Below are positions 1 to 6,318 of a stretch of DNA of 7,166 nt, in pieces. The notes beneath the pieces were generated by a model. The model was not told where the DNA came from. It saw nothing but the letters and a program-made list of their open reading frames with translations, and ran no database searches. Every line of letters begins with the position of its first letter. The stretch's first letter is position 1. The DNA is from JBBIIC01 sp037446725. Lineage in GTDB: Bacteria; Actinomycetota; Coriobacteriia; Anaerosomatales; SLCP01. The position numbers and the translations under genes were made by a program. The DNA is taken from positions 1 through 7,166 of the forward strand of contig JBBIIC010000042.1 in the NCBI GenBank assembly GCA_037446725.1, given 5' to 3'.

Positions 1-1
1 C

Positions 2-1225
2 ATGTTCTGCCGGACCTGCAAGAGCGAGAACCTGACGCGATTCCTCGACCTCGGCTTCACGCCGCCGGCCGACCAGTTCCTGCGCAAGGAGCAGCTCCAC
101 GACCCCGAGATCCACTATCCGCTCGGCGTGATGATCTGCAACGACTGCGGACTGGCGCAGCTCGACCACGTCGTCTCACCTGAGGTGCTGTACCGGCACG
201 ACTACCCCTACGAGGCCTCGGTGACACGCACCGGCAAGCTTCACTGGGCCGAGTTCGCCGAGACGGTCGTCAACCGCCTCGGGCTCGGCGCGGACGACCT
301 TGTCGTCGACGTTGGCAGCAACGTCGGCGTCCTGCTCGAGGCGTTCCGCGAGAACGGCACGAGGATCCTCGGCGTGGATCCCGCGAGCAACATCGTGCGC
401 ATCGCCGAGAAGCGCGGCGTCGAGACGCTGAATGAGTTCTTCAGCATCGACGTTGCCCGCGACATCGTCGAAACCAAGGGTCACGCCTCGGTCATCACTG
501 GGACGAACGTCTTCGCGCACGTCGACGACCTCGACGCGTTCATGCACGCCGTCGACCTCATGCTCAACGAGCGCGGTGTGCTCGTCGTCGAGGCTCCGTA
601 CTTCGTCAACCTCGTCAAGCACCTCGAGTACGACACGATCTACCACGAGCACCTCTCCTACCTCTCCGTGAAACCGCTCGTGAGCTTCTTCAAGCGCTTC
701 GGGATGGAGCTCTTCGACGTCGAGCAGCGCGACATCCACGGCGGCTCGTTCCGCCTCTACGTCGCCCGCGCGGAACGATATGCGGTCTCGTCTGTCGTCG
801 ACGACCTCCTCAAGGAAGAGGAGGACCTCGGCATCCATTCGCTGCCCGTCCTCGAGGAGTTCACACGCGCCGTGCAGCGGAATCGCCGGGACCTCGTGTG
901 GCTGCTCCAGCGGCTCAAGCACGAGGGCGAGAAGGTCGTCGGGGTGAGCGCGCCGGCCAAGGGTATGACGCTGCTCAACTACTGCCGCATCGGGCCGGAG
1001 ACGCTCGACTTCGTGACCGAGAAGTCAGCGCTCAAGATCGGCCGGTTCACTCCCGGCATGCACATCCCCGTCGTGCCGGACTCGGCGCTGCTCGAGGAGC
1101 GACCCGACTACGCACTGCTCCTCGCGTGGAACTTCGCCGAGGAGATCATGGGTAACCTGCACGAGTACCGCGACGGCGGGGGCAAGTTCATCATCCCGAT
1201 CCCGACCGTCCAGATCGTCGGATAG
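2..1225 (+). CDS. Zn-finger SAM-dependent sugar C-methyltransferase (TylC3/TcaB9-like)
   Basis: This 407-residue protein has the three-part layout of nucleotide-sugar C-methyltransferases. Seen: an N-terminal zinc-binding region with cysteine pairs C3/C6 and C46/C49; a Rossmann SAM-binding domain with glycine motif DVGSNVG at about 103-109; a YHEH motif at 214-217; and a C-terminal domain with APAKG at about 317-321 and PGMHIPVVP at about 351-359. As I recall the TcaB9 active site (Y76, H181, Y222, E224, H225), all five have counterparts at a constant offset of 8: Y68, H173, Y214, E216, H217. Family members transfer methyl to C3 of NDP-4-keto-6-deoxysugars, giving branched sugars. The ATG at the window edge fits the usual family start just before the first CxxC, but the upstream RBS is outside the window. 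The cupin gene follows after 45 bases. Which sugar is methylated cannot be told. Confidence 0.85.
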   Translation: MFCRTCKSENLTRFLDLGFTPPADQFLRKEQLHDPEIHYPLGVMICNDCGLAQLDHVVSPEVLYRHDYPYEASVTRTGKLHWAEFAETVVNRLGLGADDLVVDVGSNVGVLLEAFRENGTRILGVDPASNIVRIAEKRGVETLNEFFSIDVARDIVETKGHASVITGTNVFAHVDDLDAFMHAVDLMLNERGVLVVEAPYFVNLVKHLEYDTIYHEHLSYLSVKPLVSFFKRFGMELFDVEQRDIHGGSFRLYVARAERYAVSSVVDDLLKEEEDLGIHSLPVLEEFTRAVQRNRRDLVWLLQRLKHEGEKVVGVSAPAKGMTLLNYCRIGPETLDFVTEKSALKIGRFTPGMHIPVVPDSALLEERPDYALLLAWNFAEEIMGNLHEYRDGGGKFIIPIPTVQIVG

Positions 1226-1258
1226 GTCCGCAGACCGTCTACCCGTCCCTCACCTGCC

Positions 1259-1264
1259 GAGGAG
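1259..1264 (+). promoter_or_regulatory. Ribosome binding site of the cupin gene
   Basis: GAGGAG lies 6 bases before the ATG at 1271. It supports that start and independent translation of the cupin after the methyltransferase. Confidence 0.7.
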
Positions 1265-1270
1265 CGCCAC

Positions 1271-1648
1271 ATGAAGCTTTCGCACCCGCCGACCACCCGC
1301 ACAGACGACCGGGGCCAGATCATCGACATCCTCGTCAAAGAGAACGTCGAGTACGTCACGCTCATCACGTCGAAGGCAGGCACCGTCCGCGGCAACCACT
1401 ACCACAAGGACACCGTGCAATCGGTCTACATCCTCGAGGGCCGCATCAAGATGCTCACGCGCGTCCCCGGTGAGCCGGTCGTGGCGTCCGTCCTCGAGAA
1501 GGGCGACCTCGCCACCACGGGCCGTATGGAGCAGCACTCGATGGAGGCGCTCGAGGACTCGTCGTTCATGGTGTTCACCACCGGGGTTCGTGGCGGCGAG
1601 GACTATGAGAAGGACACCTACCGGCTCGACGAGCCGCTGGCGGAGTAG
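1271..1648 (+). CDS. Small cupin protein, probable sugar epimerase/isomerase-type enzyme
   Basis: This 125-residue single-domain cupin has motif 1 around RGNHYHK (H43, H45), a glycine turn at LEG (about 55-57), and motif 2 with GDL (78-80) and H89. The metal-ligand Glu of the classical first motif is replaced by Q50. The RGNHYH pattern recalls the cupin half of CapF-type capsule enzymes, a zinc domain that acts on a UDP-4-keto sugar, but here it stands alone without the SDR half. The C-terminal stretch GGEDYEKDTYRL closes the barrel. Lying between a sugar C-methyltransferase and a sugar aminotransferase, with gaps of 45 and 36 bases, it probably acts on the same keto-sugar, for example in epimerisation or isomerisation. 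It could also be a non-catalytic sugar-binding cupin. It is shorter than typical RmlC 3,5-epimerases (about 180 residues) and lacks their usual context. The family call is firm; the reaction is inference. Confidence 0.75.
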   Translation: MKLSHPPTTRTDDRGQIIDILVKENVEYVTLITSKAGTVRGNHYHKDTVQSVYILEGRIKMLTRVPGEPVVASVLEKGDLATTGRMEQHSMEALEDSSFMVFTTGVRGGEDYEKDTYRLDEPLAE

Positions 1649-1669
1649 GCGGCAAGCCCACGCAGCTGC

Positions 1670-1676
1670 AGGAAGG
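1670..1676 (+). promoter_or_regulatory. Ribosome binding site of the aminotransferase gene
   Basis: AGGAAGG ends 8 bases before the GTG at 1685 and 11 before the ATG at 1688. A GAGG at 1682-1685 is too close to either codon to serve. The spacing slightly favours GTG; the two choices differ by one residue. Confidence 0.5.
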
Positions 1677-1684
1677 CGCCTGAG

Positions 1685-2797
1685 GTGATGATCCCGGTAA
1701 GCGAACCCCTGCTGCACGAGTCGGCCCGCGCGTACGTCGACGAGTGTATGCGCACCTCGTGGATCTCCTCCGAGGGACGCTTCATCCGCGAGTTCGAGGA
1801 CGCGTGGGCCGCGTACTGCGGCATGGAGCACGGCATCGCCGTCACCAGCGGCACCACGGCGCTTCAGGTGGCGATGGCCTCGCTCGGTCTCGAACCCGGC
1901 GACGAGGTCATCATGCCGGCCTTCACGATCATCTCGTGCGCCCTCGCCATCATCGAGGCCGGTGCCACGCCGGTTCTCGTCGACTCCGACCCGCGCACCT
2001 GGTGCATGGACGTCGAGCAGGTCGCGGCCAGGATCACGCCGCGCACCCGCGCCATCATGCCAGTGCACATGTACGGGCACCCGGTGGACATGGACCCCCT
2101 CCTCGTGCTGGCCGAGAAGCACGATCTCTACGTGGTCGAGGACGCCGCCGAGGCGCACGGGGCCGAGTACAAGGGCCGCAAGGCGGGCGGCATGGGCGAC
2201 CTGAGTTGCTTCAGCTTCTACGCCAACAAGATCATCACGACCGGTGAAGGCGGGATGGTGCTCGCCCGCACCGCCGAGCACGCCGAGCGGCTGCGCTCGC
2301 TGCGCAACCTGGCGTTCCGGTCGGACCGCCGCTTCTTCCACACCGAACTCGGCCACAACTACCGGCTCACGAACGTGCAGGCGGCTATCGGGCTCTCGCA
2401 GGTCGAGCACATCGACGAGCACGTGCGGCGTAAGCGCCGGATGGGCGAGGCGTACACGGAGCGGCTGGCCGGCCTGTCGCTCGAGCTGCCGGTAGAAGAG
2501 GCCTGGGCCACCAACGTCCACTGGATGTACGGCGTGGTGCTCGCCGACGACGTTGCGTACGACGCCGAGGAGTTCGCCCGCCGCTTGCGCAACGAAGGCG
2601 TCGACACGCGGCCGTTCTTCATCGGCATGCACGAGCAGCCGGTACTACTGGAGCGCGGGTTGTTCGCCGGCGAGCGCCACCCGGTCGCGGAGCGCATCGC
2701 GCGCAGGGGACTCTATCTGCCTTCGGGGCTCACGCTGACCGACGAGCAGATCGAGACCGTGTGCGGTGCAGTGAGGCTCGTGCTACGGCACATCTAG
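1685..2797 (+). CDS. DegT/DnrJ/EryC1/StrS sugar aminotransferase, GDP-perosamine synthase-like
   Basis: This 370-residue, full-length PLP enzyme moves an amino group from glutamate to the keto group of a nucleotide sugar. Seen: PVSEPLL at the N-terminus; TSWISSEG at 24-31; SGTTAL at 55-60 (phosphate binding); DEVIMPAFT at 73-81; VHMYGHPVDMD at 127-137; the cofactor-contacting EDAAEAHG at 152-159; the Schiff-base lysine K182 in SFYANKIITTGEGGM; GHNYRLTN at 223-230; and a C-terminal TRPFF at 308-312. The TSWISSEG, YGHP and NK-ITTGEGGM blocks match bacterial GDP-perosamine synthases (Per/RfbE), which convert GDP-4-keto-6-deoxymannose to GDP-perosamine. Retention of K182 argues against ColD-type 3-dehydratases, where the lysine is histidine. 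A fucose-synthase gene in the same locus supports a GDP-mannose-derived substrate. Other 4-aminotransferases of the family, on dTDP- or UDP-sugars, remain possible. Start is GTG, with ATG as the next codon. It is the last gene of the plus-strand cassette. Confidence 0.85.
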   Translation: MMIPVSEPLLHESARAYVDECMRTSWISSEGRFIREFEDAWAAYCGMEHGIAVTSGTTALQVAMASLGLEPGDEVIMPAFTIISCALAIIEAGATPVLVDSDPRTWCMDVEQVAARITPRTRAIMPVHMYGHPVDMDPLLVLAEKHDLYVVEDAAEAHGAEYKGRKAGGMGDLSCFSFYANKIITTGEGGMVLARTAEHAERLRSLRNLAFRSDRRFFHTELGHNYRLTNVQAAIGLSQVEHIDEHVRRKRRMGEAYTERLAGLSLELPVEEAWATNVHWMYGVVLADDVAYDAEEFARRLRNEGVDTRPFFIGMHEQPVLLERGLFAGERHPVAERIARRGLYLPSGLTLTDEQIETVCGAVRLVLRHI

Positions 2798-2811
2798 GGT
2801 GTCGACGGCTC

Positions 2812-2843
2812 CACGGGGAAGCTTCTCGAAGCTCACCCTCGTG
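2812..2843 (+). terminator. Imperfect hairpin after the aminotransferase gene, possible terminator
   Basis: The arms are CACG-GGG-A-AGCTT and AAGCT-CA-CCC-T-CGTG around a CTCG loop (2825-2828), about 12 base pairs with a small internal loop and one bulged T. It starts 14 bases after the aminotransferase stop, a usual terminator position. No T-run follows on the plus strand, so intrinsic termination is uncertain. It could also act on transcripts entering from the convergent minus operon, or be mRNA-stabilising. Confidence 0.35.
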
Positions 2844-2844
2844 A

Positions 2845-3087
2845 CGCACTTCACACCTGGACGTGACCTTCCGGCACAACGACCGGCCCACCCAGATTCG
2901 CCGGGCTGTCGAGCTGGCCCGTCAGGCCGGCGTCGACGTGCTCGGGTTCTGCCGCGGCGCTGCACCACTGCCGAGGAGGTCGCTGCGGTTCGGACGCGAC
3001 CCGGTGTTCGCCGAGATCGGGACCCGTCATGGTGACAACATCATCGTCAACTTCGCGGGGATTCCCGACCACCTGCTCGGGCCCTGA
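2845..3087 (+). pseudogene. Short coding-like remnant, origin uncertain
   Basis: The plus frame is open from after the TGA at 2842-2844 to a TGA at 3085-3087, with a possible GTG at 2863 (74 residues) but no good RBS. G/C at the third position is about 90% in the first 29 codons from 2863 (only 3 end in A or T) and again near 87% from 2995 on (4 of 30). In between, at 2950-2994, codon use is poor (AGG AGG, GCA, CCA), and another plus frame reads as CTTAEEVAAV. This suggests a decayed gene piece with frame disruptions. The residues IRRAVELARQAGVDVLGF form a helix-strand unit that faintly resembles the QxELAxxxGIdGFcf segment of WbsX-type proteins, and also the equivalent unit of SIS-domain sugar isomerases; neither match is firm. 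The end, DNIIVNFAGIPDHLLGP, is not recognised. It could also be a genuine small protein or chance. Confidence 0.25.
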
Positions 3088-3111
3088 CCAGGCGTGCGTA
3101 CGGCGTCGGCC

Positions 3112-3885
3112 CTAGCTTCTCCGCGCGACCACCGACACGTACCAATCGCTCGCATCGGGCTCCCGCGTCAAGTCCATGAAGGGGCCGAGTGCCAGGAACT
3201 CGAAGCCCGCCGCGTCGAGCAGGTGTCGGATCTCCTGCACGAACAGGAACCTCACCGTGTGCGACTCGCGGGCGATGTCGACGACCTGGCCACCTCGGGA
3301 GCGCTCAATCTCGTAGTCGACCGTCACGGTCTGCGAGACGACGTCAAGGCTCGGCATCGCGCGTCGGACGATCGTGTCCCCCTCGACAGTCCGAACTGAC
3401 TTGCTCCGCTGTTCCGGCCGTTCGCTGAGGACCGCCGGTCCGAACCACACGTCGAACACGAACAAACCGCCGGGCTCGAGATGTGACGCGGCCGTCTCGA
3501 AGGCCGCAGCCAGGTCCTCGTTCGTGAGCTGGTAGGAGAGCACTGCGAACATCGAGATGACGGCATCGAACGTGCGTCCCAGCCTGAGCGAGCGCACGTC
3601 ACCGACCGTGAAGTCGACATCGAGTGAGAGTGTGTGCGCCTTCTCGACCGCCTGGTCGACCATCTCGGGCGACAGGTCGATGCCCGTGAGCTCATACCCT
3701 CGGCGGGCGAGCGGGATCGCATGACCGCCCGTGCCGCAGCCCAGGTCAAGGATGCTCGCACGTGCAGGCACCCCGTACTCCGTGAGCACATCGACGATGA
3801 AGCGGACCTCGCTCTCGTAGTCCTTGTCGGCGTAGAGCGCATCATAGAAGCCCGCGTATGCGCCGAACACGTCCGATTCGCTCAT
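3112..3885 (-). CDS. Class I SAM-dependent methyltransferase
   Basis: This 257-residue Rossmann methyltransferase carries motif I ILDLGCGTGG at 45-54, the acidic residue ending strand 2 at D70 (TGIDLSPEM), GDVRSL at 95-100, FDAVISMF at 106-113 (motif IV region), and LEPGGLFVFDVW at 136-147 (strand 5). The N-terminal FYDALYADKDYESE at about 13-26 is the lid segment common in small-molecule methyltransferases, including sugar N-methyltransferases of the DesVI/TylM1 type, to which it has a general resemblance. No membrane segment is seen. The ATG at 3885 overlaps the glycosyltransferase stop by four bases (ATGA), so it is translationally coupled; a GAGGGGAG (plus-strand 3895-3902) lies 9 bases upstream. 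It is the last gene of the minus operon. It plausibly methylates a sugar hydroxyl, a sugar amino group or a chain end; the substrate is not readable from sequence. Confidence 0.8.
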   Translation of the reverse strand: MSESDVFGAYAGFYDALYADKDYESEVRFIVDVLTEYGVPARASILDLGCGTGGHAIPLARRGYELTGIDLSPEMVDQAVEKAHTLSLDVDFTVGDVRSLRLGRTFDAVISMFAVLSYQLTNEDLAAAFETAASHLEPGGLFVFDVWFGPAVLSERPEQRSKSVRTVEGDTIVRRAMPSLDVVSQTVTVDYEIERSRGGQVVDIARESHTVRFLFVQEIRHLLDAAGFEFLALGPFMDLTREPDASDWYVSVVARRS

Positions 3886-5180
3886 GATGCGTCACTCCCC
3901 TCGGCATCGTGAACCGCCTGAACGCGCCGCTTCGCCTCCGAGAGCACCCGTGCCACCCGCGCCAGGTAGTCCTCATGAGTGTACTTCGCGAGCTGCTTGC
4001 GGCCGTTGGCGACAAGCTCGGTTCGAAGTCCCTCGTCCTGCAGCACCCGGCGAATCCCGGCAGCGATCGCCGTGGACGACTCCGGGTCGACCAGCACGGC
4101 CGCGTCCTCGACCTGCTCGCGTATGCCGCGCAGGTCCGAGGTGATCACCGGCAGGTCGAAGTGCCATGCCTCGATGACCGGGATGTTGGTGGGCCCGAAG
4201 AACGTCGGCATCACGAGCGCGTCGGCCTCGGCATAGAGCGCCGCCATGTCCTCGTCGGGAACGTAGCCGAGGTAGCGGATCTGCCCGGAGACACCGAGCT
4301 CGCCTGCCGTCTGCATCATCTCGGCAAACGTGCGCTCCCGCAGTCTGCCCGCCTTCGATCCGGCGAGCACGAGGTGCGGCCGCAGGCCTTCACCGGCGAG
4401 CAGACCAAGCGCCTCGACGATGCGCCTGTGGTTCTTGTGGGGCCAGAACTGCGCGGGGTAGAACAGGTAGGCATCCGGAAGCTCGTATCGGGCGCGAACC
4501 GTCCTCCGCTCATCGTCGGGCGGCATGCCGCGCAGGTAGTGCGCCGGTGCGGACGGTAGCGGCATCACAGCGTCCGGTTCGACCCCGGTGTCACCGTAGC
4601 AATCGAGCACGTCCTCTTTGCCCGTCTCCGAGTCGACGAGCACGAGCGTCGCGCTCGCGATAGCGTTGCGCATCCGGTATTCGCGGCGCTCCCAGTCGCT
4701 CTCCTCTGCGAACTCGGGCAGATCGGGTTGGAGCTTGTGCTGAAGGTCATGGATCGACACAACGAACGGGATCCCCGTCGTGAACGCTATGTCGTCCTCA
4801 ACGCTGAAGACCATGAGGTCGAGATCGAACTGCGAGAACCAGTCGCGCCAGACCACGGCATCGTTCATGAGCCCGGCACGCCCGCCCTCAGTGGCGCGAC
4901 CACGTGCCGATTTCGCGATGCGGGCGAGGCGGCTCACAGCCGCCGCCGGCAGCACGCGCCCCAGCGTTCGTCGCGCAACGCCGAACCGGTCGAATCGCGG
5001 GAGGGTGACCACCTCGAATGGTCCGTCGCAGAGGTCATCAGGCACGTCGACCCCGGACGGGGCGAAGACCATGATGTGGTCGTCGAGGCGGAGTTCGCGC
5101 AGCGCGTGAAGGAAGGAGATCGAGTACTGGTACATGCCGCCCCAGGAGCGGTCGAGAACCGGAACGACGCCGATCCTCAC
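3882..5180 (-). CDS. GT4-family glycosyltransferase
   Basis: This 432-residue GT-B retaining glycosyltransferase is probably cytoplasmic or membrane-associated and would add a sugar from an NDP donor to the lipid-linked glycan. Seen: N-terminal GVVPVLDRSWGGMYQYS (the glycine loop GGM at 14-16), SIHDLQHK at 142-149, YPAQFWPHKN at 241-250 opening the donor domain, LGYVPDEDMAALYAEAD at 304-320, and FFGPTNIPVIEAW at 327-339 with E337 as the nucleotide-contacting glutamate. The GPTNIP form replaces the common EGFGLP and marks a recognised GT4 subgroup. The frame is open to 5249, but that would reach far into the fucose-synthase gene. The GTG at 5180 gives the expected N-terminus VRIGVVPVL, has GGAGAGG 11 bases upstream and overlaps the preceding stop by four bases (GTGA), so I chose it. 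Donor and acceptor are unknown; a GDP-sugar donor is a reasonable guess from context. Confidence 0.87.
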   Translation of the reverse strand: MRIGVVPVLDRSWGGMYQYSISFLHALRELRLDDHIMVFAPSGVDVPDDLCDGPFEVVTLPRFDRFGVARRTLGRVLPAAAVSRLARIAKSARGRATEGGRAGLMNDAVVWRDWFSQFDLDLMVFSVEDDIAFTTGIPFVVSIHDLQHKLQPDLPEFAEESDWERREYRMRNAIASATLVLVDSETGKEDVLDCYGDTGVEPDAVMPLPSAPAHYLRGMPPDDERRTVRARYELPDAYLFYPAQFWPHKNHRRIVEALGLLAGEGLRPHLVLAGSKAGRLRERTFAEMMQTAGELGVSGQIRYLGYVPDEDMAALYAEADALVMPTFFGPTNIPVIEAWHFDLPVITSDLRGIREQVEDAAVLVDPESSTAIAAGIRRVLQDEGLRTELVANGRKQLAKYTHEDYLARVARVLSEAKRRVQAVHDAEGSDAS

Positions 5181-6166
5181 TGCCCTGAACGCCTCTCCGC
5201 GCCGTGCGCTCGGTTGCCCGCCTCGCGGTTGGCAGGGTCGGAGTACCACTCGATCGTGCGCCGCAAACCCTCATCGAAATCGGTCCTGGCCCGGAAGCCG
5301 AATGCCGCTTGCGCCCTGGACACGTCGAGTGAGCGCCTCGGCTGGCCATCGGGCCGCGACGCGTCCCATGCGATCTCGCCGTCGAAGCCGGTGAGCGGGG
5401 CGATCTTCTCGGCCAGCTCACGGATGGTTATCTCGAATCCGGCCCCGAGGTTGACCGGTTCGGGCCCGTCGAAGCGCTCGGCGGCCAGCATGATACCTTC
5501 TGCGGCGTCCTCGACATACAGGAACTCCCGGCTCACCGTTCCTGTTCCCCACAGCGTGACCTCGCGCTCGCCCCGTTCCTTCGCCTCGACGCACTTTCGG
5601 ATGATGGCCGGGATGACGTGGCTCGTGCGAAGGTCGAAGTTGTCGCGAGGCCCGTAGAGATTCACGGGGAGCAGGAAGACCCCGTTGAAGCCGTACTGCT
5701 GACGGTATGCCTGCAGCTGGACGAGCAGCGCCTTCTTCGCGATGCCGTACGGCGCGTTGGTCTCCTCGGGGTAGCCGTTCCACAGATCGGCCTCGCGAAA
5801 CGGCACCGGAGCGTACTTGGGGTAGGCGCACACCGAGCCGATGCAGACGAACTTCTCGACGCCCGACTGCCTGGCGTGCTCGATGAGTTGGATGCCCATG
5901 ATCGCGTTCTCGTAGAAGAAGCGGCCCGGCTCGTCCTCGTTGGCCCCGATACCACCCACCACTGCGGCCAGGTGGATGACGATGTCGGGGTTGGCGTCGT
6001 CCAGCGCGCGGCGGATATCGCCCTCATGCGTGAGGTCGTACTCCGACCGGCGCGGGACGAAGATCTCCCGGCACCCGGCCCTCTCGAGCCGCTCGCAGAG
6101 AAACGAGCCCAGAAACCCGGCTCCACCGGTGACCATGACGCGTTTCCTGGTGAGTTCGATGCTCAA
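5177..6166 (-). CDS. fcl: GDP-L-fucose synthase (GDP-4-keto-6-deoxymannose epimerase/reductase)
   Basis: This 329-residue extended short-chain dehydrogenase converts GDP-4-keto-6-deoxy-D-mannose to GDP-L-fucose by 3,5-epimerisation and NADPH reduction in the cytoplasm. Seen: the nucleotide-binding TGGAGFLG at 13-20; AAVVGGIGAN at 67-76; GSVCAYPK at 110-117; NAPYGIAKKA at 137-146; NLYGPRDNFD at 169-178; SHVIPAIIRK at 182-191; WGTGTVSREFLYVED at 206-220; and RPDGQPRRSLDVSR at 271-284. The catalytic set S111, Y140, K144 plus the epimerase pair C113 and H183 aligns with E. coli WcaG (S107, Y136, K140, C109, H179) at a constant offset of 4, so it looks active. Length is normal. Start is TTG at 6166, with GAGGAG 8 bases upstream; no better ATG precedes it. 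It is the first gene of the minus operon and overlaps the glycosyltransferase start by four bases. A related C4-reductase on another sugar is less likely given the fully matching catalytic set. Confidence 0.87.
   Translation of the reverse strand: MSIELTRKRVMVTGGAGFLGSFLCERLERAGCREIFVPRRSEYDLTHEGDIRRALDDANPDIVIHLAAVVGGIGANEDEPGRFFYENAIMGIQLIEHARQSGVEKFVCIGSVCAYPKYAPVPFREADLWNGYPEETNAPYGIAKKALLVQLQAYRQQYGFNGVFLLPVNLYGPRDNFDLRTSHVIPAIIRKCVEAKERGEREVTLWGTGTVSREFLYVEDAAEGIMLAAERFDGPEPVNLGAGFEITIRELAEKIAPLTGFDGEIAWDASRPDGQPRRSLDVSRAQAAFGFRARTDFDEGLRRTIEWYSDPANREAGNRAHGAERRSGQ
5192..5198 (-). promoter_or_regulatory. Ribosome binding site deciding the glycosyltransferase start
   Basis: On the minus strand GGAGAGG lies 11 bases before the GTG at 5180, inside the end of the fucose-synthase gene. 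With the GTGA overlap it supports the short start over the open frame to 5249. Confidence 0.5.
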
Positions 6167-6174
6167 TCGTGGGT

Positions 6175-6180
6175 CTCCTC
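6175..6180 (-). promoter_or_regulatory. Ribosome binding site deciding the TTG start of fcl
   Basis: On the minus strand GAGGAG lies 8 bases before the TTG at 6166, which makes the rare start codon credible. Confidence 0.65.
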
Positions 6181-6198
6181 GGACCTGCGCTGACGGGC

Positions 6199-6204
6199 AT
6201 TATG
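6199..6204 (-). promoter_or_regulatory. Possible -10 element of the fcl operon promoter
   Basis: On the minus strand CATAAT matches five of six bases of the TATAAT consensus and lies about 32 bases before the TTG start, within the only gene-free stretch upstream of the operon. No good TTGACA-like -35 is seen at the right distance. Just upstream of it, 6207-6224 holds a perfect 5-base inverted repeat, GCTAC-N8-GTAGC, which could be a regulator site or chance. Confidence 0.3.
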
Positions 6205-6318
6205 TCGCTACCCCACAGCGTAGCACTCCGATACTCTAAGGTCTGTCCGGCGGTACGACAACACCGCAGAGATCGTTGCCCCGGAGGTCAGAAGATCGAC
6301 ATCCCAGGCTCATCGAGC

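Noticed and set aside
176..922. Open frame on the minus strand, 248 codons
   Set aside because: It is opposite the C-methyltransferase; the protein is acidic low-complexity sequence with no recognisable domain.
1250..2632. Long open frame on the minus strand, 460 codons
   Set aside because: It lies opposite the cupin and aminotransferase genes, which have full family motifs. Its protein is a low-complexity mix rich in V, R, D, H and L with no motif. Long antisense frames are expected in high-GC coding DNA.
1685..2797. ColD-type GDP-4-keto-6-deoxymannose 3-dehydratase (colitose pathway)
   Set aside because: Those enzymes carry histidine in place of the Schiff-base lysine; K182 is present here in an aminotransferase-type context.
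3064..3081. Inverted repeat CCCGA-N8-TCGGG as a terminator of the minus operon
   Set aside because: The stem is only 5 base pairs with no following T-run on either strand; such repeats occur by chance in GC-rich DNA.
5181..5249. N-terminal extension of the glycosyltransferase to an ATG at 5249
   Set aside because: The extra residues are low-complexity R/P/G/Q sequence overlapping the end of fcl, while GTG 5180 has an RBS and a GTGA overlap and gives the normal family N-terminus.
4728..5657. Open frame on the plus strand, 309 codons
   Set aside because: It runs across the antisense of the glycosyltransferase and fucose-synthase genes, both of which show complete motifs and coupled starts.
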